From the NCBI GenBank assembly GCA_003991915.1, contig RQTK01000218.1, positions 70,654 to 134,653 on the forward strand: a stretch of 64,000 bases of DNA, in the 5' to 3' direction. Below the pieces are notes generated by a model. The model had not been told where the DNA came from and searched no databases. It worked only from the letters and a program-made list of their open reading frames with translations. This document shows, one piece after another, positions 12,601 to 25,310 of this stretch (position 1 is its first letter; each line of letters opens with the position of its first letter). Origin of the DNA: Elysia chlorotica (Eukaryota > Mollusca > Gastropoda > Plakobranchidae). The translations under genes and the position numbers were made by a program.

Positions 12601-13761
12601 ATGCCTGAAGTAACTGTCAGACATTTCTACCACTCCTCATGAGAGAACTTTGTGATACAATCTTCGCCATAAGTACATGTATTGGGTGCAAGAGAAGGCA
12701 CAGATATTCCAATAGCATGAAAAAGATCCTAAAAATTCTAATCTTACACATAACTTTTTGATTTTACCCACCCTTTTCTAGGCCGCATTATGATTACAAT
12801 GAACTACCTGAAATTTACATTTTAAAATTAAAATCTTAAAAGTTTTTGTTCGTGAAAATTTGAAAGACATTCTATGGATTTATTCAATGCTTGTCATGGA
12901 CTAATAGTTGCATCCCTCAGACAGTGCAAAATGTTAGAGAAATTGTATTGTTTTTTTTTTTTTTTTTTTTTAATGATGTATCAAAATTTTAACAACAAAA
13001 AAAACCCCAACAACAACAAAACATCATAAAAAATTATCTAAAAAAAGATAACACAAATTGAAGTATTTAACATGAATGAAATATAATACAGTCACAGAAA
13101 AAGTTGAAGTATTTACAACTTTTATAAAAATATTTCAATACATGAAAAACAAAATTCACAAAGATACACAGAGATATTCCTTTTCTAATTATTTATTGTG
13201 TTTTTTCCTGTTATTTTTGTAAGAACAACTGAATGTATCCCTTACCCTTATGAAAGACAACCAAAAATGTTGCATAATGCACCTAATACAGACAACACAC
13301 ATAGTTTTATATCTCCATAAAAGATGAACAAACTGCATACTCTATGATAAGGAGTTCAATGTTAAGGAAAAAATTGCTTCTAAACCGTATATCTTTACCA
13401 GCAATGATCTGCCAAACTGAAGATCTCTGTAAAACAGTTGTGTATAATTAGTCAGAAAAGATAATACATGTATATGTACTTTGTGACACTTTTGTTGTTG
13501 CAATGTAATGCACAGTTCATGAACCAAAAGCAAACAAATGCAGATCCATACACAAAGCAAGCGTGGAGATTTGATAAAGTTCTTTTAGTTATCAACATAT
13601 TGATATTACAAAGGCACTGAAATTTGAAAAAAAAATTTAAATATATATGTACAACGTTGTTTTTGGACCAATGAGGTATGTGACTTTAAATTTAATAAAG
13701 AGTTAATGATAATTGCACGTCAATTGTATAAGATCTTCAAATACTGATAATAAAGCGTTTT

Positions 13762-14054
13762 GATATTTGGTCATTAGTTCTAAAGTTGTGCATATACTTT
13801 TTTAAGCCTAGATTTTATTTGACAAAAAAAAAATAATGAAAAGATTTTTAACATCAGGTCATACTTATAGATAAAGACATGTGTAAATAGATTATTACAA
13901 TTTAAATAAATTGAATTAATCATTTAAAAAAATGGGGAATAGTTAAAGACATTTGCTTTCTGAGTTCTGCAATTTGTTTATTATTTCTCTTCCTTTACTT
14001 TTGACTCTTAAACAGTTATTGTGACATCCACTTTAGAACTAATGACCAAATATC
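13762..14054. mobile_element. Inverted-repeat-bounded element, MITE-like
   Basis: A perfect 25-base inverted pair bounds this segment: GATATTTGGTCATTAGTTCT... at 13762-13786 and its reverse complement at 14030-14054. The AT-rich interior contains no coding frame. The structure fits a small MITE or foldback element; no convincing target-site duplication was identified. Confidence 0.5.
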
Positions 14055-14590
14055 TAATTTCATGTATTGCTTAATTTCAGTTACAGAAATTTGATCTACT
14101 CCAAAAACAAATGTCTTCTAAGACATAAAGTTAAAATGGACCAAGATAATAGAGACTCTAGATTTAAACTACATGAAGTAAACTGCAATGTTGAATCATA
14201 ATTGTTATATGCAAGATTTGATGATTGAAATCATGGGTTCACAAAATAAAGCCCCAGTCTAGAGTAAAAACCACTGTAAAAAATGTCAACACGCATTAAA
14301 AAAAATATTGTTCAATAAACTTATGAAGAATGTAAGTTACAGGTTCTAGAAAAAAAAACAATAGCGCATAAATTAGTGAATCTTTTTTGTATTTGTAAAC
14401 ATTCAGGCACTTCCGTAGGAATTTTTCAGGATGTAAAGCTATCGAAAAAACTCTCCCCTATAACTATAAAGTTTATTTTATATTTAGAAGCCCTTAAAAA
14501 ATTAATAACTTTACATTCTCCAATACAAATAATTTAGCTAACCAACGGCGGCTCGTGCCTTCAAAAATAAGTCGGGCAAAGTGGCAATTT

Positions 14591-14857
14591 CAATGCATTG
14601 AGTTGAGTTGAGTTGGTTTAACGTCTAACATCAGGACTATATAGGCTATATTGTGGATGGGCCCAAAGACTGACGTCTGAAAAATTTATGTGCTGCCACA
14701 CACAAGACAGGGTGGGGATACCATGACTTCTGTCTCAGCCGTTCACATTAAAGCTAAACTGACACCGACCCAACCAGTAGGGAGCGAAATCACCAGGGCT
14801 CGAACCACGGTCCTTTTGCGTCGGAAGTCAGCGGTCTACCCCAGGGCCTCGCGCCCC
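14591..14857 (-). mobile_element. tRNA-derived SINE, full length, minus orientation
   Basis: Read on the minus strand it has a tRNA-like head (GGCCCTGGGGTAG, then B box GGTTCGAGCCC), a conserved central region (TGTGTGGCAGCACA, TCAGACGTCAGTC types) and the tail GACGTTAAACCAACTCAACTC. Nine-base direct repeats TGGCAATTT at 14582-14590 and 14858-14866 flank it and look like a target-site duplication. It lies about 0.6 kb downstream of the SLC49A3-like stop codon. Confidence 0.85.
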
Positions 14858-15425
14858 TGGCAATTTAATTGCACCATTCAATGAAAAAAAAACAAAAAAT
14901 AACCCCATAATCAATATCTGATTTCACAACTTGGTTACAGAACAAAAGTAAGTACACAAGATTACACTAAAAGATTGCAAGAACACCATTAAAAATATTA
15001 ATACTAATAACAAGAACAACAACAACAACAACAACAATAATAATGATAATAATAAATAATGATAATACAGCGCCCCTCGGGACAAGAAAAGCGAATTCTG
15101 AAGCGGTCGTGCATAGAGAAAACCACGTAGTTTTCAGATTCAACAAGGTGGATAAATAGTTAAATAGATTCAATGTTTTCCTAACATCCTCATTAACAAC
15201 TACCTACATCTAACATTTTTTCCAAACAAAAATCAAAGAAGTGATCTATTTGTATTAGGAATAATAAAAAGTAAATGAAAAATGTAACGCTTAGTCATGG
15301 TGGAGCTGCCAGTCTAAAATTGAAAATAAAACAAACACAACTATATTGCAATATATAGCCTTTCTTCTTGGGCAAAGATTACAAGGAATAACAAAGATAT
15401 AAGATAGAAGTCACAACTTCCAGAT

Positions 15426-18400
15426 CTATATCTGATCTGCACCATTTACACTGCCTTGCCGATTTTCCTCAGCTTTTATTCTGTCTTCCACCCACATTCG
15501 TCTGTAGTCAGCTCGGAATAAAAGCACAATCACAATGGTATATAGCACACTCATACCATTTGAGATCAGGTTAGGAACTGAAAGAGAAAGAAAGAGAAAG
15601 AGAATAATGCAGTACATAAAAAAATAGAAATCAATTTGCCTGATCATGGGTTTTGAACTGGGTACCTCCTGATTGGGAGCACAATGCTCTACCACTTGCA
15701 CTAGTTCAACCCTTATTCCAGTTCTATCGAACAATAGAACAAATTTATTTGCCCTATTTCATCCTCTACTAGTTGGGTCGGTGTCAAATAACCAGCTGAC
15801 ACAGGCGTTATGGTAACGTCGCACTGTCTCTGTGTGGTATGTTAAATTGTCAGACGTTAGTCTTCAGGCTCATCTACAATATAGCCTACTTGCTCATGCT
15901 AAACGTCAATAAATCCTTTACCTTTACTTCATATCATATGATTTATGAGGGGAAGACAGACAAATAAAGAAAATGGTCAGACTGAAACATGTGACAGTTT
16001 AGGCTGATGTACAGACCCACACACAAAATGGCCTTCTATGTGCGTACAAGGTGCAAACCATGATGTACAGTTTGGGTTTAAAAAAAACAAACCTGTCCAA
16101 TCCTGCGGAATGAACTCATTATCTTTGGGACAGCCCTGCGGTAAATTCTCAGCATATGCAGACAATGGCTGGGCTGTATACTGATTCACCAACATCAATA
16201 TAATGCCTTGGATCTGCCTGGAAATAGTATTAAAATTGGATGAAAATTGTACCATGGTTCGCCAAATTTCAGATAAAGTTTCTATATCAAAAGTTAAATC
16301 ATATTATGGAGCCTTGGAGGATGATCTCATAAAAAAAACATTTACGAGTACAAAATAGTCCTTTACTAATGATCAGATTGAGTAAAACTCAAATTTTTTC
16401 CTCAATTGATTATTTATTTATAATTTTCATTTCAACTTCTGTAAATGTAAGAGCAAACACTTTTCAATCTGTTCGAAAATACAATGTGGCTCTACATAAT
16501 GATACTGTTGCTATATTTTAAACGTATAACTGGCTGTCAGAATTTCTGAGTTGTTTTTTTTAAAGATATGAAGCTTAAAGAACAGTTGTATTTCACAGTT
16601 CCTGAGTCTGTGAGTATGAATTTAAAAAAATCCTTTAAAAGAACTAATAGAGTTTTTCTAAAAACTTCAAAAAGTTAAAAAGATAGGACAACTTAAAGTT
16701 TAGGAATCAACTACGTCAGAGAAAGTAAAATTTTCAACTTTTCCATCCTTTTCCTAGACCTTTGCTAAATATGCACCATATATCAACTGGCTTGGTTATT
16801 ATTAAGACATATGAGATATGCTTGCCGCTTTGTCTGGATGGATAACAAACTCTTAAACCTGTAATCCTTGATCAGCAATCAGACTGACACTCAGATCTCA
16901 CCCGCAGTACTACTATTTTGATCCTGCAGACACATAAACACTACCTGAGTAACTTTGCTCAAGACTGATGGACCCTGCAAATGGTTGCTAGAGATTGGCA
17001 AGAGGCAGTTCATAGCACCAGAAAAAAGCTGTTAAATAACTACTAGTTCCACTCGTGGTTACTTCACTGACTTAGCACCTCCCAACTGGGCACTGCGGGG
17101 TGCCGAGTAACCACCACTGATAGTGGGCCTTCATTCATCCTTTTTCTATTACGCGAGAAACTCGTGAATGGGTGTACAGGCACTTAGAATGTCAACCAAT
17201 GAAGTCAATGAGAAGTTTGGAGGATTTTCAGCTTCCCAGTCACATTATGACCGTTATATCACTGATGATAGTCTGGATCTCTAAGAAAGGAAAGGGCTGA
17301 GGAAGGAGCAAGATATCCCCATAGAGATCTTGGGTAACCTGGCAGTGTTTTGTCCTGTGTTAAAGACAGCTGTGAACTTACAACTAGAAATAATGAAAAA
17401 ATATATCGGTGATAACAGTGCAAGAATCAGAGCATCAGTTAACTAGGTGAACAGTACTGCCACACCCCATTTTTTTCACACCCAGTCACCGTGCAAGACC
17501 CAGACTGGCCATCTTGCCATCGGGCGGCCTTCAAAGCGCCGCATGGGTTAACTTCCATGATCTAGGATAGCTAAAAGTACCAAAGCACTTGTTTCTACGT
17601 TATACTAGAAACCAGAAGCTATCAATAACCTTACCCAGATAGAAAAATGATACCAGTGCTTGTTGCTTCTGCGACTGGATAGGTAAGTTCCACAGCTAAC
17701 TCCAAAGCAGTGGGATAGATGGCAAAGCCAAACATGCCAAATATGGTGATAGTGACTCCAACAGCAACATGTTGATCTCTCATGCGTGCCATCTGCAATT
17801 AAAAAGTGAAAAGTCATTAAATCACTCTCTGAAAACCTTGCAAAAAACCCAACAACAAATATTAGAAATAGATAATACAGCAGGAGATTTGACATGTGTT
17901 ATGAAATCCAGCATTAAGTAATTTCAGATAGATTCCTCTGGCTTAAGTATAAAGGCAGAGTAATTTATTTAACATATGGGATGAGTACAGTTCTATTGTG
18001 TAAATCGTATCTCTCCAAATTTGAGTAAAGATAATGTTTTATGCAACTACCTAAACATTTAATGATATCCACTGACCTTTCAAGGCTCTTGGATTTCAAA
18101 TTTCAATAAATATATAACAACAAAATTTCAAAGCTTATTGGATATATACCTCAAAATATTTGTTTTTAACAAACTCTTAAACCTGTAATCCTTGATCAGC
18201 AATCAGACTGACACTCAGATCTCACCCGCAGTACTACTATTTTGATCCTGCAGGTACACACCATTACTGAACCGACACATTAACACTACCTGAGTAACTT
18301 TGCTCAAGACTGATGGACCCTGCAAATGGTTGCTAGAGATTGGCAAGAGGCAGTTCATAGCACCAGAAAAAAAGCTGTGAAATAACTACTCGTTCCACTC

Positions 18401-21400
18401 GTGGTTACTTCACTGACTTAGCACCTCCCAACTGGGCACTGCGGGGTGCTGAGTAACTGCCACTGGTAGTGGGCCTTCATTCATCCTTTATTCCTCCTTT
18501 TTCTATCACGCGAGAAACTCGTGAATGGGTGTACAGGCTCTTAAAATGTCAACCAATGAAATCAATGAATAGTTTGGAGGATTCTCAGCCTCCCAGTCAC
18601 ATTATGACGGTTATATCACTGATGATAGCCTGAATCTCTAAGAAAGGAAAGGGCTGAGGAAGGAGCAAGATACCCCCCGTAGAGATCTTGGGTAACCTGG
18701 CGGTGTTTAGTCCCTGTGTATAAAGACGGTTGGACCATTGATGTAGGGGAAGATGGTGATGAAAGCCATGCTTTGACTTATTCACATAGAGTGTCAAATG
18801 CTGCCCCACAAGACACAAAGACAGACAGACAACACACACAACACACACACTGATGTGAAACAGGTGTTGGCCACATTGCATGTTGAACAGGTCTGTTCTG
18901 TTGGTGTGACTGTGGGCTTGTAATTGCAATTGGCTCACTTTTACACTGTACTGAGTTTATTTGGATAGAAGGCCAACACGTAGAGTAACTACCAGTGCTT
19001 CGCTTGATAATCTTTGATCCTTACTGCCTCACGATAGCTCCGTCTGCCATGCCCTGCATTTTCAAGCAGAAGATGCCATACTCAGATGGTGTTAAAAAAT
19101 CTGGTCTGATATTTTTCTAGAAATTCATGGGATTTAGATTTACTTAAATTTATAATTTTGTAAGCGTTAGTAGGGGCGTAAAGATAGCTCAGTCTCCAGT
19201 GCTCGGGACCGAGGAGCAGGAGGTCCAATGTTCAAACCTTTAGTGTTGTGGCTCTTTTTCCATCGTCTCTGTAGGAAATCTATGGGACATAACATTAAGT
19301 GCTTTGGATTGACAAGTAGGAGGTCAAAGGTTCGATCCTCAGCTGATGTTTCCATTTCTGTATTGTAGAACTTTCAATTGGGGCTACAAGAGTTCTAAAG
19401 CCATAACCCTTTCAGTCAAGAGACACACAGGAGGAATGTTCATTATAGAAAAAGATTCCAACTGAAACATACCACACCCACAGCTATTTAAAATTAAATA
19501 AGTTAAAGTGTGATCATCTGCAGAAAAGAAAGAAATATCTCATCTGGCTTCTCTTTTATTCCAGCTGAGACAGGAGTCATGGAACCCCAGCCCTGTCTTG
19601 TGTGTGGCAGTACATAAAATTGTCAGACGTCAGTCTTGGGACCTATCCACAGTATATAGTGCTGATGTTGGACGTTAAACCCAACTCAACAACAACAACA
19701 ACTCTTCTATTCCTAACACACGATTAGTAATAAACGATTATTAAGAAGCAGAAACAAACAAGATAGTGAAATCAACCAACTTCTCAGCGCAATAGAAATA
19801 TATAGTTTTATGAACTTATAACTAGAAATAATGAAAAAAATATCGGTGATAACAGTGCAACACTCAGAGCATCAGTTTACCAGGTGAACAGTACTGCCAC
19901 ACCCCATTTTTTTCACACCCAGTCACCGTGCAAGACCCAGACTGGCCATCTTGCCATCGGGCGGCCTTCAAAGCGCCGCATGGGTTAACTTCCATGATCT
20001 AGGATAGCTAAAAGTACCAAAGCACTTGTTTCTACGTTATACTAGAAACCAGAAGCTATCAATAACCTTACCCAGATAGAAAAATGATACCAGTGCTTGT
20101 TGCTTCTGCGACTGGATAGGTAAGTTCCACAGCTAACTCCAAAGCAGTGGGATAGATGGCAAAGCCAAACATGCCAAATATGGTGATAGTGACTCCAACA
20201 GCAACATGTTGATCTCTCATGCGTGCCATCTGCAATTAAAAAGTGAAAAGTCATTAAATCACTCTCTGAAAACCTTGCAAAAAACCCAACAACAAATATT
20301 AGAAATAGATAATACAGCAGGAGATTTGACATGTGTTATGAAATCCAGCATTAAGTAATTTCAGATAGATTCCTCTGGCTTAAGTATAAAGGCAGAGTAA
20401 TTTATTTAACATATGGGATGAGTACAGTTCCATTGTGTAAATCGTATCTCTCCAAATTTGAGTAAAGATAATGTTTTTATGCAACTACCTAAACATTTAA
20501 TGATATCCACTGACCTTTCAAGGCTCTTGGATTTCAAATTTCAATAAATATATAACAACAAAATTTCAAAGCTTATTGGATATATACCTCAAATATTTGT
20601 TTTTATCAGAAATGTATTGAACATAATAAAAGCAGCCATATAATTTACGGAAGATTTTGAATCTAGCAAACAGCTATAAAACCCCAAGTTATGTAGGGAA
20701 ATTGGAATATCCCTATCATAAGTACCTCAGAAAACAAGGATACTATTCTCAGGGCATACTTAGCCCTATAAAGATTTAAAAAAAAGCTTAAAGTTATAAT
20801 ATCTTCCCTAACAATATGGCATAAATTTAAACCCACAAACATTCTAGTACCTGTGTGAAAGCTATCCCTCCCAAAACACTGAGACAGAACCCAATCTTGG
20901 TGACCTCCTCAAATTTGCGAGTTTTGTCAGCGATCAGGCCGGCAACGACTGCTCCGACAGCCCCAAAGGCAATCATCAGAGCCCCGCACAAACCGGCAAA
21001 ACCCTGAGAATTTAAAACATCTTAAAAATATTACACAGTTTTTACATTCCAATATTATATGGATAAAAGAGGAAATTAAAAAAAATCAACATAAAGATTT
21101 ATATTCCCGTATCTAAGTAAACTCAGATTCTTTCAGTTGTTATAAATAAAAGATGATCAGTTTTATATGTATGGAACCTTCTATCAAAGTAAAACCCAAA
21201 TTTCAAAGCAAATTTTACACTCATTCACATTTTTTAAACCATATGAATTTTATCAAAAATTCACATTAAAGATTCATTGATTTACAGCAAAACTAGAACA
21301 GATAAAGTAAAACATGATTTTATTTTTTTCCATGACACTCACAATGAATAAAGAGAGTAAGCATCAGTCTCAACAAAGTCCCAAAAAAAAAAAAAAAAAA

Positions 21401-24400
21401 AATTCAATTAAATGCATTCAATTAAATGGGGCAGAGTAAATTCACACTTACATTGCTGTAGTTTTGAGGACACAGAATCTGCTCAAGAAAAGTTGTATTG
21501 GAGGTGAACAAAGCAAGACCCCCACCAACTGAAAATGTCAACAGCCAATAGTGATAATTTCCCTTCAACTGAATGGAGATAAAAAAAAAGAACACATTTC
21601 ATTCAAAGATCAAACATACTTAAACAATCTTTCATTAAGAAACAAATTCTTTATACATATAGTAAGGTTGAAAAGTATTGTTCTTTCTTGTTTTGAACAC
21701 TGAAATAATAATATTATACCTCCGACTCAACAAAGTATTTTCAATAGTTCACTGAAACCATGAAGGACTCTGTGATGCCATATCATTAGTCTACCTAAAT
21801 GGTCTTGAGTCTTGAGCCAATCATATCCCCCACCCCTCAATCTACTACTTTCACTATGCCTCTTCTTTCCCAACTAAACACACAAATACAGTTAAAGTTA
21901 TGTCAGCTTTGTCTCTTTGATCTCCTATAATACTTGGCCAATATACACTGGCTGTCATTTCTCTTCCCTTCCATTAGCTGCTCATCATTTTCCCTTTGAC
22001 TTCCCTCCCCTTTCCCCATGTTCTTGACAATGGAGCAGCAGATCTTTTCCAGTCTTATTTCAACTATATCGAAAGTGTCTGGTAAGCAGCTTTGAGAGTT
22101 TGCCAACACCTATAGTTCGTTGAATACAAGAGTGGGTATGCAATTAGTTTGTTTAAATAAAAAGATAAAGGATGAAAAAAAATTAAACACTTTAATCTGT
22201 TCATTGAATGTAGGTTGGTGTTTTTTGAATAATAGTTTGTTGGATTTGAATACCCTACCAGGAATTTCAAGTTCCACTGTTCTAGACATTTTAAATCTAA
22301 TGAATTCTTAACAGAAATGTATTTTTTAAATTTTTTACATAATATCTAAGTACAAACTTGTAAGCTATGAAAAAGTGCATAATATTTCCCGAATAACATC
22401 GTGCTGAAAGTTCATAAAAAACAAATAACAAAGCAAAAACAGACGTACCTTTTTAATACCCAAAAAGAAAGGCTCTGACTGGGCTGCAGCACTAGGGCTG
22501 GGAGGGGATGGGGGCAGGGAGCTGCACACACCACACGTGGACATCAGGACGCCGAGCAGACTCACTCCAGTGCACACATACATCTGGTTTGTACACCATC
22601 AAAAATAAAAATGAACCGGTATCATTTTCCAAAATCTGAGCTCAACTAAAATACAAATATTTATGCACAAATATTATTGTCTATTTATCTAAAACCCATG
22701 GCTTTAAATTTAGTAATCTTAAAATAATAGAATATACATAACAGCCTACAATTTTTATTAGATCACTAAATGCACAATATTCAATTATATCTTTGAAAAT
22801 TATCATCAAACATTTAAAAGATTTTCTTTATTTCCATAAAGAACCTAAAAAAAATTGAGTGCTATCATCAGTTGCCATGCATCATGGTATTGGCAATCAT
22901 AACATTCATGTACTTCCGAACTCTCCAATCGTCTCTCTCATTTTATAAATCATTGAACTTGTTCTTTCTGCTTTCTCTAAGATTGATTCTTAAACACAGG
23001 TGAATTATTTTGTATTTTGTACTGTACATACTCAAACATTTAGTCTAAAAATAACTTATGTCTTAAAATATCTTTTGTCATGTTTCAAAAAATCAAAAAG
23101 AAAAACAATCTAAATAAAAGAGCATTCTCACCATGGTGCCAATGTCACTAGGTTTTTTCACAATTGTTGGAGACATTAAATTAGCAGCTAGAACTCCTAA
23201 AGTGTTTGCTGCAAGAAATACAGATGTGTATCAAATTAGAATTAAATATCTATTTTTTTTTCAAACGTTTCATAAAGTATTAAATTTTATCTATTTCAAC
23301 ATGTGGAAGAGAAAAGTCAATAAGTAATGACAAATATACCAAGTAGTTAAAAACACATGAACAAGAAGGGAAAAAAAAAAGAATAAATAAAGAGTTCATG
23401 ATATGGTAGGGTGGAAAGGAAAAAGAAAATAACAAATGCTGGAAAGAAAAAAAAAAGATACTCAGGAAATTAAGTCTATAAATATGCAGTAAAGAACAAA
23501 TCAAGAAATCTGTGAAGAATAATAGAACAAAATTTATTAAAATAAAATAAAAAATTCTTCTCTTTGACAGACACACATTTCTAGAAGTCTGGCTTACACA
23601 TGCTGGCTATCGTTGTTGCCAGAGTTCTCTGACTGTCTGGAAACCACAAAGCTGCCACTTTGGCTGGAGTGAACATGATGAACGTCTGACCACACGCAGC
23701 AATCGTCTGTCCTGTGATGAGAACAGCAAACTGACTGCTGCTCGGCACAAAGCTAAAGACCGTCAGGTTGCGCAACGCTGAGCCAATCAGGTTTAACCAT
23801 GCCGCAGAGATTATCTGGAATTTGAAATTAAGAAGGAAAGAAAAGGATTCCTTTGAAATAAAAAAAATCCTGCAAAGTCTCATTTTTCGCACTTATAAAA
23901 TAATATATTTAAATGAGCTTTGATTTCATTCTATTGTGAAATACCGTAAATTTACTATATTTATATTTAACTTATGCAAAAACAAATAGGCACAACAACA
24001 ACAAAATAATCCAAAAACAAACAAATAACAAAACATGAAAAACTCTTAATCTGTACAAATCAATTTATTATTGATAATCAATATCAAGATCTTTGGAGAC
24101 AACAGTTACTTACACTTGCTCGTAGACCAAATGTATCTAACATCCATGATGCTACAAACCCACTTGGCACTGATGCAACCAGGTATACTAGTGATAACCA
24201 ATTAACATCCATGGGGGTAATATGAAAATATTTTGAGGTCTGGTCTGTCACCGGCGAGAACATGATCCATATCTGAGAGAGATTAAATGAAATCATTTAC
24301 CAGTAGACTTGGAAGAAACTTTGAATAAAGCAAAAATAAAATAAATGCAAAATATTGAAAGACTTTATGCCACAAGGCATAGTAAGTGTTCCAAAGACTC

Positions 24401-25198
24401 CATAGTTAAGTACAATGAGAAGGAATAAAATTTTGAAAAATGTTAACATCAATGCACTAGATGTAGGACTAGGAGTGACTCGTAAACAACAAAGCAAATG
24501 CTAAGTACTATTACTATAGAGTTTTATCAATGTTTTGTTAAAAATGTTGCAGTCTCCACCTAAGATATTGATTTCCCGGATACAAGAAAAAGTGATTCTG
24601 AGACAGATGAGGTTTTAAATAGGAGAGAAAAAATGTGCCTGCAAGTCTACAAAGAAGTAATCAGTTGTTAAAATATAGCCTAGCAATCTCTGTTTAAGTC
24701 CCCACCATTTCACAAAAAAAAAAGCATTAAAAAATATTGGGGCACCAGGTAAGAGTATAACAGCAGACTTTCCGCCCACTGGTTTAGGGTAATAACCAAC
24801 TCAGCTTCAAACCTTAACATCAGCCATCAGAACACAACTATTAATTATTACACCCTTGGAACTGTGAACAAAAAACGAAAAGTTACTGTATTCAATTTTA
24901 TGGTCTCCATAATTTGAACTATGGATCTGAGACAGAGAATAAGTTTATCACAGGTATAAAAAGTTAAACTTACCAAAGCATTGGTAAAATTGACAACTAC
25001 AATAGCTGACAAAATAAACCATCTGCGCTTGTATATTAAATAACCTGACGGATTTTTCACATACTGGCTGTGTCGATCTAAAGCGTTTTCGATTTCAACC
25101 TCCCTATCTTGATAAGAAGAAATTGCTCCACTATGACTAGTATGAGCCTCTGTTTTTAAACCTACGCCAGACATCCTTCTCTCAACCGAGTCCATCAT
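15426..25198 (-). CDS. SLC49A3: SLC49A3-like major-facilitator transporter, 10 coding exons
   Basis: Exons on the minus strand: 25198-24974, 24272-24114, 23814-23598, 23208-23132, 22583-22449, 21568-21452, 21003-20851, 20229-20072 (or its duplicate 17792-17635), 16217-16093, 15577-15426. All introns are GT/AG, every join is in phase, and the total is 1518 nt (505 aa plus stop). The first membrane segment (about residues 55-80) follows the YKRRWFIL motif and joins exon 2 as NFTNALIWIMFSPVTDQTSK. Next come NWLSLVYLVASVPSGF, FTPAKVAALWFPDSQR and SNTLGVLAANLMSPTIV. These are hallmarks of SLC49 family member A3 (MFSD7), rather than FLVCR1/2 or SLC49A4. The expected topology is 12 transmembrane helices. 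The substrate is not established here; relatives carry choline or haem-related cargo. ATG 25198 is chosen as the first Met; a second Met follows at once. Confidence 0.92.
15630..15735 (-). repeat. tRNA-like SINE head fragment in intron 9
   Basis: On the minus strand AGTGGTAGAGCATTGTGCTC is followed by GGAGGTACCCAGTTCAAAAC, with A-box and B-box-like words at tRNA spacing. No SINE body follows on this strand and the fragment would not fold as a standard tRNA gene. Confidence 0.45.
15765..15922 (+). mobile_element. SINE fragment, 5' truncated and diverged
   Basis: AGTTGGGTCGGTGTCAAATA, TAAATTGTCAGACGTTAGTC and TACAATATAGCCTA match the body of the SINE at 36664-36921. The head is missing and the tail is eroded. 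Confidence 0.65.
16844..18167. repeat. Tandem segmental duplication, unit 1 (segments X and Y)
   Basis: About 1.32 kb in introns 8/9 of the SLC49A3-like gene. X (16844-17372) recurs at 18168-18726 with several small indels. Y (17373-18167, holding exon 8 copy 2) recurs at 19811-20605 with only a few substitutions and single-base indels. The order XYX'Y' is a head-to-tail duplication. Confidence 0.85.
17635..17792 (-). CDS. SLC49A3-like exon 8, copy 2 (identical duplicate)
   Basis: Same 158-nt exon, same encoded residues and same splice sites as 20072-20229, 2437 bases nearer exon 9. Since 158 is not a multiple of three, using both copies would read GGA TGG CAC GCA TGA across the junction and stop at once. 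Only one copy can be used in a productive mRNA. It may be an alternative exon, a redundant recent duplicate or an assembly artefact. Confidence 0.7.
19561..19703 (+). mobile_element. SINE, 5' truncated
   Basis: Begins at CAGCTGAGACAGGAGTCATG and continues through GTGTGGCAGTACATAAAATT and TCAGACGTCAGTCTTGG to GCTGATGTTGGACGTTAAAC with an AAC-repeat tail. It sits inside the insert that splits the second duplication unit. Confidence 0.8.
20072..20229 (-). CDS. SLC49A3-like exon 8, copy 1 (first in transcription)
   Basis: 158 nt, acceptor TTGCAG and donor GTAAGG. It encodes MARMRDQHVAVGVTITIFGM through GIIFLSG, a late pair of transmembrane helices. The exon enters at phase 0 and leaves two bases (GG), which exon 9 completes as GGG. 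Confidence 0.85.
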
Positions 25199-25261
25199 CT
25201 GGACTGCTTTGTTTGTGAGTTTTTTGAGAGAAACAAGAAATTATGCTAGACTGCTAGGACC

Positions 25262-25310
25262 AAGGGAAGTCGCCATTTTGTTTGATCATGTGACTTTAAA
25301 CCACATGAGA
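25262..25310 (-). promoter_or_regulatory. Candidate SLC49A3-like core promoter
   Basis: About 70-110 bases upstream of the start codon. On the minus strand AAAATGGCGAC matches the YY1 motif often found just downstream of transcription starts. Two E-box/M-box words, TCACATGA (25286-25293) and CTCATGTGG (near 25301), lie next to it; MITF/TFE factors bind such boxes. The function is inferred from motif type and position only. Confidence 0.4.

Larger units (their letters stand above)
1955..15425. other. AT-rich convergent intergenic region (both 3' UTRs and TE relics)
   Basis: About 13.5 kb between the converging PWWP2-like and SLC49A3-like genes. All open frames in it are short and none matches a recognised protein except the decayed LINE at 9.4-10.2 kb. 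It holds two pogo-like termini (2387, 3981), a MITE (6063-6367), the LINE relic, a pyrimidine-rich tract (10.6-10.9 kb), a TAA microsatellite, an inverted-repeat element (13.76-14.05 kb) and a full-length SINE (14.6-14.86 kb). The first minus-strand AATAAA I found downstream of the SLC49A3 stop is at 14472-14477. The remainder is unremarkable AT-rich sequence. Confidence 0.7.
18168..20605. repeat. Tandem segmental duplication, unit 2, with a 1.1-kb insert
   Basis: X' (18168-18726) and Y' (19811-20605) correspond to X and Y of the first unit. Between them lies about 1.08 kb (18727-19810) absent from unit 1. The insert contains two tRNA-like heads (19172-19240 and about 19300-19345) and a truncated SINE (19561-19703). 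X' also carries a short extra segment around 18253-18280 not seen in X. Confidence 0.8.
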
